The position numbers and the translations under genes were made by a program. From NCBI GenBank assembly GCA_037576215.1, contig JBANDB010000001.1, positions 248,001 to 312,000 on the forward strand: a DNA stretch of 64,000 nucleotides, given 5' to 3'. The stretch is from Armillaria gallica. Lineage: Eukaryota; Basidiomycota; Agaricomycetes; Agaricales; Physalacriaceae. This document shows, piece after piece, positions 11,729 to 22,325 of this stretch; positions within the stretch are counted from its first letter, which is position 1; every line of letters begins with the position of its first letter. The notes beneath the pieces were generated by a model, which saw only the letters and a program-made list of their open reading frames with translations, was not told where the DNA came from and did no database searches.

Positions 11729-12603
11729 TTATTGCACCAAGTATAACAAACTACCATCGAGATGAGCTTTCTTCAAGTCAGCAACCCCCGAGAGCGCCGA
11801 GCAGAGGAGGTCTTGTAGCAAATCAACAACCTTTTTCACCTGGACAGTCACAGCATTGGCTTCTCTCCATAGGTCCGTACACCCCATCTTGCGATAGATG
11901 TGTGTCGCGAGCAGGTCGGCACGAGACTGAAGCCTGTTGAAAGGTTCTAGGGCATCGCTAATGGCTGCTGCAGCATCTGCCGTGTTGGAATCTACAGCGT
12001 GGGTATAGGTCTGGGCAGCGAATGAGATGGATGTTTGGTGGTTCAGTCGCATGGCCAGTTTATGTCGTATTTTGTTCAGGGAGTTGTTCCAGTCTTGGGC
12101 CGTTGTGGTTTTACGTTGGTGCAGTCTACAGATTTATGTTAGCAGAATATCTTTCAAAGGTACACAAACAAAAAAAGAACTCGCTCTGTAGTCGTACCAT
12201 GCACCCGTGTTCATCTAGGTTGGGAGGCAATAACATTGCGTCGACTGCGTTCTGTGTTCCCATTGCGGTCAGCATAGCGTCGGTGGCCCTGGTGACAGAG
12301 AGTGTCACGGTTACTGTAAAAGAGGGTCAATGCGCGCAAAGACACAGAAAAAGATACACACCGTTTATAATATGCCTGTTGTGACACCACGTGTGCAGCA
12401 GCCTGTTCTTCTGGGGTGTGATGTTTGCGAGGACGTCCACGAGCCTGTCGAGGCAGTATAGCAGCTGCGGGTCCCCAAAAAACCGGTGAGAAAATATGGG
12501 TAGTAGAAGGAAGATCGCTCGCACCGGAATTTTTGGTAGTGAGAGCGTCTTCAGTGGGGTCGCTAGTGGGCAAACACGTTCCTCCATGGTCGGACATGGA
12601 CAT
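11729..12603 (-). CDS. AT-hook-containing helical protein
   Basis: Three exons, 12603-12362, 12288-12181 and 12125-11729, total 747 nt, which is 248 residues plus stop, starting at ATG 12603. Introns are 12289-12361 and 12126-12180; the second has the less usual donor GTTCTT. Around residues 55-75 lies RGRPRKHHTPEEQ, an AT-hook core (RGRPRK) that in known proteins binds the minor groove of AT-rich DNA, followed by a basic helix ending QAYYKR. The last exon is Ala- and Leu-rich and probably alpha-helical, ending LLYLVQ. No stop interrupts the frame. Role unknown; nuclear DNA binding is an inference from the AT-hook. Transcribed towards the unknown gene at 10608-11600. Confidence 0.65.
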
Positions 12604-12969
12604 TCATGAGGAAGAGATGTAAGGGTCAGCGAAAAGACTGGACTGGTAAGTGCATGTGGCAAGATCTGCGTGGGGGCTTTCACTGATGTTAAATACATAA
12701 CACTGTAAGGACAATAGTTAGTGCTGTCAGAAAATGAAAATGAGGACTAGCAAGTCACCATGCAGATAAACGCGGCTTAAGATGGGAAACAAAGAGTGGT
12801 GGCCAGGCAGAATGGACACATGATTGATTGAGCTTGGATCGTAAACTGGATTCCATAGTAGGAGTGTAAAGGACTCGCCTAATGATTTTAAACTGATGGA
12901 AAATCAAATACACATTTGTGCAGCCTGGGACACTGAGATTTATGAGACATTAGATAATACTATACTTAC

Positions 12970-13253
12970 AGATGTAAATCGACGCCCGAGATGGAAATGT
13001 ATGGCCTAGGGTGGTGTACAGTAGGTAGAGGAAAGACATCTGACTGAGATCCAGCTATCCGGGTTCGTTCATACCGGAGGTCTAAATCATCATTTATTTC
13101 CAATAATACAGTGAAATCGGTGGGAGTGTAAACTGACTATAGACATGCTTTATAAAGCACTCGCTGCGAGCAGGGTAAAATACATGAAGACCAATGCGAA
13201 ATTGAGTGATGAGGCATGGGACATCATAGGCGAACGTCACGGCGAGGGGTTTC
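12970..13253 (-). CDS. Two-exon fragment of an unknown protein
   Basis: Exons 13253-13184 and 13136-12970, joined across a 47 nt GT..AG intron, give an uninterrupted stretch containing FAYDVPCLITQFRIGLH, then LLEINDDLDLRYER and HPRPYISISGVDLHL. It ends at a GTAAGT donor at 12969, so a further exon should follow; an open stretch near 12875-12770 is one candidate. The upstream exon is not resolved. The composition looks like real protein, but I do not recognise the family. It lies between the AT-hook gene and the RNase H1-like gene, on the same strand. Confidence 0.45.
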
Positions 13254-13733
13254 CTGAAGTAGATGTCAGATAAAATAATCAACATTGTTGGGAGTAATGT
13301 GCGTACTGTGGATGAGGGTTGTAAGCTCAACGCGCAGGCCTGGTAACCACTGCTTGTGTGCTAGGTGACAGCCATCAGCCATTGTGGATTGCAAAGGCGG
13401 TTAAAGTCCTACCCATTCAATTGCATGTCTGGGGGTACATACATCATCAATGCGGGGCAAGCCACCTTCTCTGTTGATAAGTAGATGTTCGTTCGGGAGT
13501 TCTACAGGGTATAATAACATTTATTTTTTGGGCGAGCTAAACTAATTAACTACGTAAATGCTACATATTTTTTTTGGGGGGCTTTTATGGGGATATATAG
13601 ATAAAGAAACAATAATGGCGAGACAGATATAGTGACGGAAATGAATGAAAGATTGACTACTGGGACAGCGAGATGAGCAGCGGCAATAACATGATAGCAA
13701 GATAGAAGTCCAAGAAAAAAAAACAGCCCCCAT

Positions 13734-14499
13734 TCAAAGGACCCGAACCTTCCCCTCTGCAAGGGCAGTCTCAAATGCAGCATCAGCCTCAGCGCGGGAC
13801 CTGTACTTTTTGTGGCACGCATGTGGTACCCCAGAGACAAACAGTTGGACTTGTTCCCTAAAGGAACGTCAGCAAGAGAGCAAATTGAAAGAAGAAAATT
13901 ACATACCAGTTACTGAAGACGCCAACCTCGCGCCCCGCCATCACCACATACCAACTCTCCCTGGTCTGACCCACTGCAGGGTTAAATGCACCACAGTTGG
14001 AGCAATGAAAGCCCGAATGAACCTGAGCGGGAGGGGGAGGATGGCTGGATGGTCCTGCAGCAGCCGAGGAGCTGCTCACAGCCATGGTCGATGAATATAC
14101 CGGCTGGGAGAGGGGGCTACGGGTGAAAGGGTGCCTCGCGACCACGGGTGAGGAGGGGCAAGTGACTGTCACTAAAAGTGGTTCAGGTGAGATGCAAATA
14201 GAAGCAGAACATTTGAGAAAAGCTTACCAGCAGAGACGACCGTGGGAGCAGGCATTGCATGCGGCACGGATGGCGTGGGGACGTCATTACCACCGTCAGA
14301 GGCCGGGGGCACAGTGGAGGGAGCGACAGTCGTCGAGATGGTGGTGCTCGATGTCGAGTCACCGTTGGCTATCGGAGAGTGAGAAAGGCAAAAAAAAGGT
14401 TTAGAGAAAAGAATACTGACGAGTAAGGTTCAGGGCAGAAAGTGCCTGAAGAAGGGCCGTGAGAGCCTCAGGAGAGAGATTGAGTTGGTGCTGGGCCAT
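13734..14499 (-). CDS. RNase H1 N-terminal (viroplasmin-like) domain protein
   Basis: Four exons, 14499-14421, 14368-14228, 14171-13907 and 13857-13734, total 609 nt (202 residues). Introns are 14369-14420, 14172-14227 and 13858-13906. The N-terminus MAQHQLNLSPEALTALL is a short helix, then a long Ser/Thr/Pro-rich linker, then a CxxC half-knuckle (FHCSNCGAF), and finally the domain: ESWYVVMAGREVGVFSNW, VSGVPHACHKKY, RSRAEADAAFETAL. This matches the fold that in RNase H1 binds RNA:DNA hybrids and double-stranded RNA; no catalytic RNase H domain follows. An in-frame ATG at 14604 is possible, but the family usually starts as chosen here. No internal stop. It is divergent from the gene at 14860, sharing about 360 bases of upstream sequence. 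Confidence 0.8.
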
Positions 14500-14859
14500 T
14501 GGGGGAGATAGAGACAAATGGAGAAAGCGAGGGTGGGTGATAGTTAGGATCAAGGGTGGTGAAAGCATCCGAATGCCAAGCTGCTCCCCTAAATACTCCC
14601 GCAACGGCTATTTGATGGTATTTGCGTTAGAGTTAAATGAATTGTGTTAGAGTTAAATGAATGGACAAACGTGTGTCAATTGAAGGATAAACGTGCGTCG
14701 GCTTGAGCAATGCTGTTCATAACTGTACAGTTAGTTTAAGGTCATTGCCGAAATAACAGGGTGCGAACATGATCAGATTGCATCCGAAAATAAAAATAAG
14801 CTTGGAAAAAGGTACGGATGTGACATATGGCCTGGATCTAAAAGCTAACATGATTCTAG
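14500..14859. promoter_or_regulatory. Shared upstream region of two divergent genes
   Basis: About 360 bases between the starts of the RNase H1-like gene (-) and the basic protein gene (+). It contains a short direct repeat, GTTAGAGTTAAATGAAT, near 14627 and 14646. No strict TATAAA is seen on either side. Confidence 0.45.
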
Positions 14860-16720
14860 ATGGCTCGGAAATCAACGCCTAACCCATCGGATGCGCCACG
14901 GAAAAAACCCGGTCCCAAACCATGGGCTGACCCTGAGCAGTGGGAATATCTCGAAGACGGCATCCCTGGGTACCGTGTCGCGCAAGCGACGAAGGGGAAA
15001 AAAGCTGCGATCAATCACTTTGTGGAAGAGTTCTTGCCTGCGTGGTGGGACAAGTTTCCGCTCAAGGGAAATAGGACTGTCGCCTTGGATCGCAAGGTAT
15101 TTATTCTTGTCTGAGATACTTTGCTGAAACTAATATCCGATTTTGCTTCAGCGCATCAAGGAATGGTACCAAAATCACGGCTCAATCAAAAAGACTGCTG
15201 CTGGCATTCGCATCCACGACATTTTCCCAAAGCAGCGATCGTGCGCACTCAAGGCAGAGGAATTATATTCTCAGAAGTACTACAAATCACGAGTGAAGCC
15301 TGTGGTGGATGAGAAGAAGAAGGGCGCGACGTCGCAAGGAGAGATTTTGAATATCGTGAAGACCACGACAAAGGAGATATTTGAGGCTGAGGCTGATGAC
15401 GTTCGTGAGGAGATTATGATGGAGGTCAAGGAGTAGCCGGTGTTGGTCTCTGGAAAGGATGGGGTGATGACACCAGAGATGTATGCCATGTACGTGACTT
15501 GTTGCAATATGTTAAGCTGTCTAGATATTTGAACTGACAATATCTTGTAGTGGTTTGAAGGCGGCACCGAAACAGATTGAGGTATTCACTCAGGCATTGG
15601 CAGAAGCCACCAGGTGCAGCATACTACTTATTTTTGGAGGTCCCGACCCTTGGGATGAAAAGGGCAAGGTATCCACGTATGGGTATGTATGGTTCCTCTT
15701 GCTAAGCCTTGTGTTATGAATTGACATTATACTGCGCAATAGATTTCACGCGGGTAAGGACCAGCATGGGCAGAATTTCGGTCAGGCCTTTCCCAAATTC
15801 AGGGAGACGTATCTGAACCCATTCACACGGTTTCTGAAGTCCATGTTTCGTAGGTGATTTACATAAATTGATAGACTTCTTATTGATTTCGATTGACAGC
15901 ACCTGAAGTACAGGCGAGTCGTGTACTCAGAGGGAAAACGTCTATTGCTGAAATGCAGAACAGCGGGCTAGAGGGCACGGGTAATTTAGATGTCGACGGT
16001 GAGGGTCGTCCTGCAGCGGAACAGGAGGAGGCAGTGGGGGAGCCATCTCCCACTGGAGATGGCCAGATTGACAGGGTCCAGAGCAATGAAGGCCCTTCTA
16101 ACGCTGAATCGAACGATGCCGGAGACCGTCAGAAGCAGAATGCGGTTCTTGATAACAACACCGAACGAGGCTCCCCAGGTGCTCCCGTTCAAGGCTCGTC
16201 TAATGCTGAATCGAACGATAATGGAGACCATCAGAACGAACCTGAGAGAGAGGCGAGCCCCAATGACAACGACCCGATGCTGCACTCACCAAGGGCTCCC
16301 TCCTCTCCTCCAGTGTCACCCACCAATCCTGGAAGAACATCACAGACTCCTACTTCACCTCGTATGAACGAACTCAACGCGAATCCGGCCGTGCAGGACG
16401 ACATCAATGCCGACAAACCCTCAGATCAGCTCATTATGCAGGGGGGAGGATTGAATGCCACAGAATCGAAGACTGTCAAATGTCCACGCCCACATCCTGT
16501 GTGAAAGCAGGCTGCCTTAGAGGATGGGCTTGCCACTATGCGGGGGAAAAGAGCGAGGTCTGGTCCTGCACCTAAAGAGATACTCACGCTGGCAGAACAT
16601 GCGAGGCAGATGGACGGGGGAGGCGGGGATGAGCCATCGATGGGTCCAAGGGCAAATAGCAAGGGACGGAAGGGGAATCCATCGAAGCGCGGTAGAGGGA
16701 AGAAATTGGGCTCGGCGTAG
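14860..16720 (+). pseudogene. Basic DNA-binding-like protein, family unknown, two in-frame stops
   Basis: Five exons, 14860-15096, 15152-15489, 15551-15682, 15743-15849 and 15900-16720, total 1635 nt, an exact multiple of three. Introns are 15097-15151, 15490-15550, 15683-15742 and 15850-15899, all GT..AG. The N-terminus has KKPGPKP, then a helical segment (KGKKAAINHFVEEFLPAWWDKFP), a KSRVKP segment, then FGGPDPWDEKGK and FHAGKDQHGQNFG, a Pro/Ser/Asn/Glu-rich low-complexity stretch, and a very basic tail (GRKGNPSKRGRGKK). I recognise the general pattern from many agaricomycete hypothetical proteins but know no function. Two stops lie in frame: TAG at 15434-15436 (CAG to TAG would explain it) and TGA at 16502-16504 (CGA to TGA would). 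The frame is otherwise open. Confidence 0.7.
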
Positions 16721-18289
16721 TTGGTACTTAGTACAGTAGAGTAATTTCCGTCGAATAGACTGGTCGTGTTTGTAATATTGCATGGTCGTGCCTCGGAACC
16801 CTGTCAGCGTGTTTGATGACACTTCCTCAGCTTGAGGATTATTCCGTGGCCTGAGGGACTTAGCGGGCTGGGACTGGGTGAGCAAATTTGTTGACTGGGT
16901 CGGTAACATTCTCATCTTCATACCGAAGTGCGTGAGGGGGACAGCGGTGGCAAGTAGCTGAGTCAAATGTAAAGCTATGCTTCATTTCTGAGGCGCCCTT
17001 TTCGGAATGTTTCTGTTGTGAAAGAGAAACACAGTCGAGCGTGATCTATGGCCAGTGGATTGCTGATTGCAACGACAATATCAAATAGTTCAGGGGATGC
17101 GGAGAAAACATATCGATTCGGAGGAAGGGAAGGAATGATTTGACGCATATGACAATCAGATCAAGAAAAACACTCACATTGATGGGACGCAACCAACGGA
17201 AATCAAGCGGGAATAAGGAAGCCGGCCGAGAACAATTTGAGCCAGACCAAAAATAACGCTCACATCGACGGAACGATGAGACAAACCAAAAAGGAACGGA
17301 AAGGGACCTGAAGGAAGCCGGAGGACAAATCAATGATCTAAAAATACAAGATCAGGGAGGAGGAGCTATATCTATCTCACTGGGATCTAGAATAACATAT
17401 TCGGCACCATTGCGATTGATGACAATCATCAAGGTGCTATTTTCGGAATTGGGCAAAGGCGGCAGCGCGCAAAACCCGTACCAGCCAGCGCCCCTGGTGC
17501 TGAAGCTGGCGGGGTGCTGCTAGCTACTACAGTGCTAATAATTAATTAGCCATCAACTGTGAGTACTGTCATTAATACATTACGGATAGACTGCTACAGC
17601 AACCTGTTAATTGATTATAAGGCATATAGGGCCTGTCAAGAAGAGATAGGTACGAAATGTCAAAGTGTAAAGTAAGCGGTAAATAGGTATAAATAGAAGG
17701 TGGCGTTAGAGCCGTGAAAACCAATTCTCAATAATACTGAGCTCTGTTGTACAAGTGGCGAGACGATGACTGGATTGAGAAACGTGTTTGCTTTTTGCAC
17801 TCGCGACCAGTCACATTTCACGTGCATGAAACCGTCACGCTGCCGTAGATGCCGACCCCTGCTGAAACAGCGCCAAGGACTTCAGCCCAATGCTATTGAC
17901 AGATGGAAGGTGCATTACCTATTACAGATGACGGCTGGTTACAGTTTTCCCTTCACACCATCCATTCCCTTCCAGACACCCGACTGGAGCTTCCCATTCA
18001 ATCGGTGTCCCACCAATCTAAAATGGTCCGTACCACCCTGTTATGCCGTCTATATCAGTATGCTCCATGAGGTGCAAGGTGCGCGTCCTATGCAGCGGCT
18101 GCTCGGGGTCTTTGCGTGAAATACAGCGTTATACCTAACAAAGATGAGCGAGGAACTTTTCAGTGGAGATGAAACATACGCCGGTAAGGTCCTGTCAAGC
18201 ATCCCATGATGAATCGTTAGAACATCGGTCGTTTAGGGAAACCTAGTTTCTACCAACTATCCATCAAAATTGGCCAATGTACTTATGTC
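16721..18289. other. Intergenic, no gene; short tandem duplication
   Basis: No supported gene. A tandem duplication of about 85-90 bases lies near 17150-17235 and 17240-17325; both copies contain CTCACAT near the start and GGAAGCCGGNNGA near the end. A TATAAATAG box at 17688 is followed by a short ORF from 17766 that has no recognisable content. The right-hand end of the KDZ block, if it is an element, should lie in the first few hundred bases, but I see no matching terminal repeat. Confidence 0.45.
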
Positions 18290-18840
18290 TTCAGGGTAGA
18301 TCTTGATCTTGACTTTGGGGTTCAAGAAATGGAATCCATCGTTGACGAAGCCTTCATTCGATTCCTTGATTTCATCGCTATCTATACAATTAGTGGATCA
18401 CTGTGAGCCGAGAAATTTTGCGAATCGGGAGCGCATTCACCGTAGATGCCCTGCGAAGAATAAGTACATTCAGTTTGACATTTCCCTACTGGGAGCACGG
18501 AAGAACACCCACTCACATTCGGTATCTACCAGATACATTTTCGAAACCCGAAACGGTTTTCCCTTCTCCAGTCGTACATAACCAACGGACGACGAGTATC
18601 GTACCGTGGCAGTGGCCGACTATCAAATCGATATGATACCCGAAATAGGTTGTTAGGTATTCTGTGACGACATGGGGGTCCTCGGCGTCCTGTTCCAGAG
18701 AGTTTTGGGGCCAGAGATCAGTTTCTTGCGCACGCGAAGTATGCAGGGGACTGACGAGCAAACATCACTCACGACATTGATCCTCAGGAAGACGGCGTGC
18801 GGCGAGGTGGATGACAAGAACTAAAGGACCAGGCGGTCGT
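18290..18840 (+). repeat. Dispersed repeat R1, copy 1
   Basis: Diverged direct copy of 43450-44030. Shared stretches include TTGATTTCATCGCTATCTAT, CACCGTAGATGCCCTGCGAA and GAAGACGGCGTGCGG. Short ORFs inside are not conserved between the copies. Confidence 0.7.
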
Positions 18841-19590
18841 GGTAAGGCAAACGAGCCTGGCGGTGCTTAGACGGTCCGAGTTTCGCAGTAGTAGTACGCT
18901 TGTGATCGCTGACGAGATCATTGTGGATAGCGCTTCCTCCAGTGGTCGCAGTATTTCATAAATAAACTCTCGCCCTCCCAGCATGGCGTGGGCTCGAGTT
19001 CCAGTGACCTTTTGTTCCCAGTTTCCGGGGCGCAATGCAGCAATGCGCCAGTAAATCTCGTAAAAGGTGGCGACTATTTGAATGTGCTCTGCGGTCCGTA
19101 GATTCCTTCGATAGGCGGATATCATGCCTGATGGAACGTCCGAGTCAGTGTCGGTCGGCGTGGCAGGAGGGGTCTGAACGAAGGTCAGATGCGACAAGCT
19201 GCAGCTATTGCGTGAGATTAAGAGACAGAGAAAAGGTGAAAGTTAACGCACCCATCTGCAGGCCTTCCCAACGAGCATCCTTGTTTCCTTTCCATTTCCT
19301 CTGTTCAATGCGCAGTTTTTCTGGGGCTCAGTCACTCATCATGCAGCCTGTCTCTTCTCTGCTCCAACGAGGTTAAGTTGTCTGACTTAAATTTACGAAT
19401 TGCAACCGTACTTTGTGTATGGAGATGAGTTTCTATAACACAGGGGAAAGAACAATGACTTTACCAGAGACTTTACCCAGGTTCCAAGCGAACGAAACGT
19501 GCTCTGACAGCCGCATTCCCGGTCAATGTCTGCCTCCGGTACATCTAGACCCACAGAGTGTATCTCAGGTCTTGTAAAATACTTGAGGAA
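18781..19590 (-). pseudogene. F2-family gene, copy in block A
   Basis: Minus-strand exons can be read. A first exon near 19570-19470 contains TFLKYFTRPEIHSVGL and ADIDRECG. A middle exon near 19330-19250 ends at a GTGCGT donor (EKLRIEQRKWKGNKDARWEG). A last exon, about 19205-18784, begins after CAATAG and contains PPATPTDTDSDVPSGM, EHIQIVATFYEIYW and LRPGNWEQ. Homologous pieces occur at 2.7-3.3, 36.6-37.3, 38.2-38.8, 44.1-44.3, 45.0-45.7, 58.1-58.4 and 62.6-63.3 kb, always on the minus strand. In most copies the frames are interrupted. Function not recognised. This copy is among the least damaged, but I cannot join all exons with confidence. Confidence 0.5.
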
Positions 19591-19599
19591 CGTTCGTGA

Positions 19600-21210
19600 C
19601 GCGTAGCATTAGTCCATGGTGGTAGTACTAGTGAAGCGTGAACGTGAACGTGCACGTGGAAGAGGATCTACAATCGGTCCGGGTGTGCCGGTCAGCCTTG
19701 TTTTGAACTGTCATCAACAGGCTGTCTCTGATGTCGAATATTCACCAGTGGAAGCGCTTGCTGAGCTCTCAGTTCCGCCGTTCCGTGAAACTACAAAAAA
19801 ACATACGGTGAGTTGATTTCTCATGCTTTAACAGTATCTAACGTGCCCAGTGTTGTTAGGTCTCCCTTGTTTGCGCGTCCTTTGAGCTCTCCTGTTTTGC
19901 CTCTTAGCGTTAGCTTAGTCATGGTTACTCCTTGGTTTCCTGCATATCGTTCTGGGAATATCATTATCGACGGATACAAGACGGATAGCCGGTGATAGTT
20001 CGGTAGTTCGGAGCATGAGTCGAATGCATACCCACCCCGACACTCTGGGACTTTGCTACTCTTAGTGCTTTCCTACACCAATTAAAATGCTAGTCCCACG
20101 CTGGCTTCTTCCACGAGCCTGAAATGACTCCGTATTCATTGGATTTCTATACCGGTAATTGCTCCCCCGATTCCCAGAATCTATGCGAATGTGTAAAACT
20201 ACCGCTCGTTTTCATTTCGAAACTTGTTCTTATATCTTGGCGTACTTCGCTGTCAAAGGGGTGATCTTCTTCTATACAATTAAGCTAATTAAAAGGAACA
20301 GCGGCTTGAAATTTCCGACTTCAAGTCCAATCCTGTATGATGGAACCATGATCAATTATCCTAAATATGACCAGCATTGTCGATTTGATACTCTAGATCG
20401 TTCGCTACCCTCAGACCCACTGTTTCCGACGCCGCACCTTCCACAAAGGACACTACATGGATTAATGGGATGACGATTTCAGGGGTACGGCTTACTTGGA
20501 CCGTGTGCACGAGATGATTGGAAAGAAGTTGAACGGAATTAATCGTCCGAGTCGATGGGGCAGTGCGCCGAAGCTTCCTTGTCCACGGAACAAAGAACAG
20601 ACATCTTCTCCGTTACTGATCCTTTAGGTGCCTAATACGTCCTCGAAGAATACGTTGTTACAACTCTGTAATTTCATCTGTCGATGCTTGTATTCCCGAA
20701 ATTTCGCACTGTATTTAAAACTGCTCTGACACTAATATGGCTACAGACTCGTCTACGTACGAGATGGTGTTGGATTCAATGACTCTCGGTTAAATACTGC
20801 AGGCTTCTCCAATTCGAGACTTCGAATATCATCACGGATCGAAACAGGTACTAATGTTCATCCTTTCTCGAGGTGTCCCTGCCAAGACTGATCTATCTAT
20901 CTTTTCTTAACTTGCAGATGTATATTTTTGGGGTATTTCTACTGCCTGTGTTTGGGAAATACACCTGTTAATGGTCATCCTCTATCTTGAGAGAGGTTAG
21001 TTGAGATCCTTTGTCGCTGTATATCCCGCTCACCTCAGAATAGGGTATGAGGCCATGACTGACCTCCTCTGATGCTCGGAAACTCACTCCCTGTTCATCT
21101 ACCGCTACTATTTACCATTATTACCATGATCATGAATGTCCGACAAGTTACTGATGTTCTCCGTCAGCGGTCTTAGCTGCCCATAAGGCAGCCCAATGGT
21201 TGACCATAGT
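19600..21210 (+). repeat. Block A spacer between F2 (-) and F1 (+)
   Basis: No gene supported. The sequence is collinear with 58260-60120 and, in its first part, with 63280-64000. Shared anchors are GCACGTGGNAGAGGATCTAC near 19655 (63315) and CTGGCTTCTTCCACGAGCC at 20101 (58971; near 63960). AGCGGTCTTAGCTGCCC at 21166 recurs at 60071. Confidence 0.65.
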
Positions 21211-21300
21211 TTAAAAAGTGGGCGCCATCTTTAGTATCCTGTATCTTCTCGGCTATCTCTCAACCTCGCACCACATCCTTATCTTCACTACATATTCATG
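21166..21300 (+). promoter_or_regulatory. Promoter and leader of F1 copy 1
   Basis: TTTAAAAAG at 21210-21218 is the TATA-like box, about 90 bases before the ATG. It is followed by TCTTCTCGGCTATCTCTCAA, a leader also found in the other F1 copies. Upstream, GCTGCC..GGCAGC near 21176-21192 can form a hairpin. Confidence 0.55.
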
Positions 21301-21797
21301 ATGTGCCGCCGTCGCCAGTAAACAACTATTTACTGCTACATTCACTCTGCTCATCAGTTCTATACAGTGTTAGGAATGTCTATCTCCGATGTGGCCATAC
21401 CTTCAACCTCGTACATTCTTTACATTTTGGTATATCCGCCCTTACTAATCGCCGTTGACCTAGCCTGAAGAAATTGTACGACAAATGCTACGCACTCATG
21501 CCGTCTATTTATTCACCACCTTTCCCAGATTCCATGCGAGGAGTCTAAATGCAAGTTTAGTCTCTTCCATTCTTCTCGCTGCAAACCCACGATTTGTCTG
21601 CGAACCTGCTGGCAATAGTACGACGATTCTGGCTCACCAGAACTACCTTCATGCTAATCCAGAGTCTCCAGCCTTCGATATCCAGAACAGTATTGTATGC
21701 CTTACGATTTTTTGGCTATTTCACACTAACATTTATGATAGCCCCCAACATCAGCGGGTATTGCCCCCTCTGCGACTGGGAAACGCAATACCAATGA
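21301..21797 (+). CDS. F1 family copy 1: small cysteine-rich protein, six exons
   Basis: Exons 21301-21317, 21368-21410, 21464-21475, 21529-21617, 21672-21694 and 21742-21797 sum to 240 nt (79 residues). All five introns are GT..AG and 47-54 nt. Exon 1 encodes only MCRRR plus two bases of a codon, and exon 3 is a 12 nt microexon (PEEI). The protein has Cys at residues 2, 14, 27, 32, 42, 47, 51, 69 and 72 and His at 16 and 38. Landmarks are CGH, CKF, CLRTCWQY, YPEQYSPNI and YCPLC. The CGH...C..C...CPxC pattern suggests zinc binding. There is no signal peptide or membrane segment. I recognise this as a widespread agaricomycete hypothetical family; function unknown. Position 26 is Pro, while the other copies have Arg. 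Confidence 0.85.
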
Positions 21798-22325
21798 CGT
21801 TAATCAACAACAGTTGACCTTCCATTCAACTCAGGCGCCACGTTACGACAGCGTGCTTTCGACCTAATGGACATCAATTAATTTAATTGTAAAAAACCAT
21901 TCATGATCAGACCTAGATAGCAATGTCTCGGAGGGCTGAACGATCTTTGCCCTCAGAGCAAGAATTCATCTCCTGCGAAGTTCTCGAATCTTGACTATCA
22001 GTGGGACTACTACGTAATGGTCACGATTGTTGATGTTCGCTTTAGAAAAGCAGGAGACTTATTTCATAATGGACCTCCTCAGATTCGAACTGAGGATGTT
22101 CGCTACAATGCGCTAAGTGGAGTGTTCCGCTGTAGATGCTCCGTTCGGATAGAATTTTACGTACAACCCAATACCAACCAATGTCGAAAGGTGACATGGA
22201 CACCCGGATTCCAGATGACAATATAACTGTCCTCGAGTCCTTTCTCATTGCTCGGAGTGCTGCGAGGAGCTCATCCCCCATACTCGTTCCAGAGCCATCG
22301 CATTGTTAGTACAGAGGGTGCAGTT
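21798..22325. other. Downstream flank of F1 copy 1
   Basis: Collinear with 60700-61000 (AGAATTCATCTCCTG near 21960 and 60871), interrupted by an extra segment that holds the tRNA-like sequence at 22070-22128. No gene supported. Confidence 0.5.
22070..22128 (-). repeat. tRNA-like (SINE-like) sequence
   Basis: On the minus strand the segment reads CACTTAGCGCATTGTAGCG (like a pol III A box), then CCTCAGTTCGAATCTGAGG (a perfect T-arm and B box), then AGGTCCA. The anticodon arm is missing, so it cannot be a working tRNA. It lies in sequence absent from the paralogous block at 60.9-61.0 kb, as expected for an insertion. Confidence 0.5.

Noticed and set aside
17500..17765. Solo LTR
   Set aside because: There is a TATAAATAG box and a TTGTACA end, but no matching second copy, no clear target duplication and no primer-binding site that I can name.
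21485..21817. 110-codon ORF over F1 copy 1 (and the similar 60401-60745 ORF)
   Set aside because: It reads through introns in the wrong frame; the spliced six-exon model keeps all conserved cysteines in four copies.
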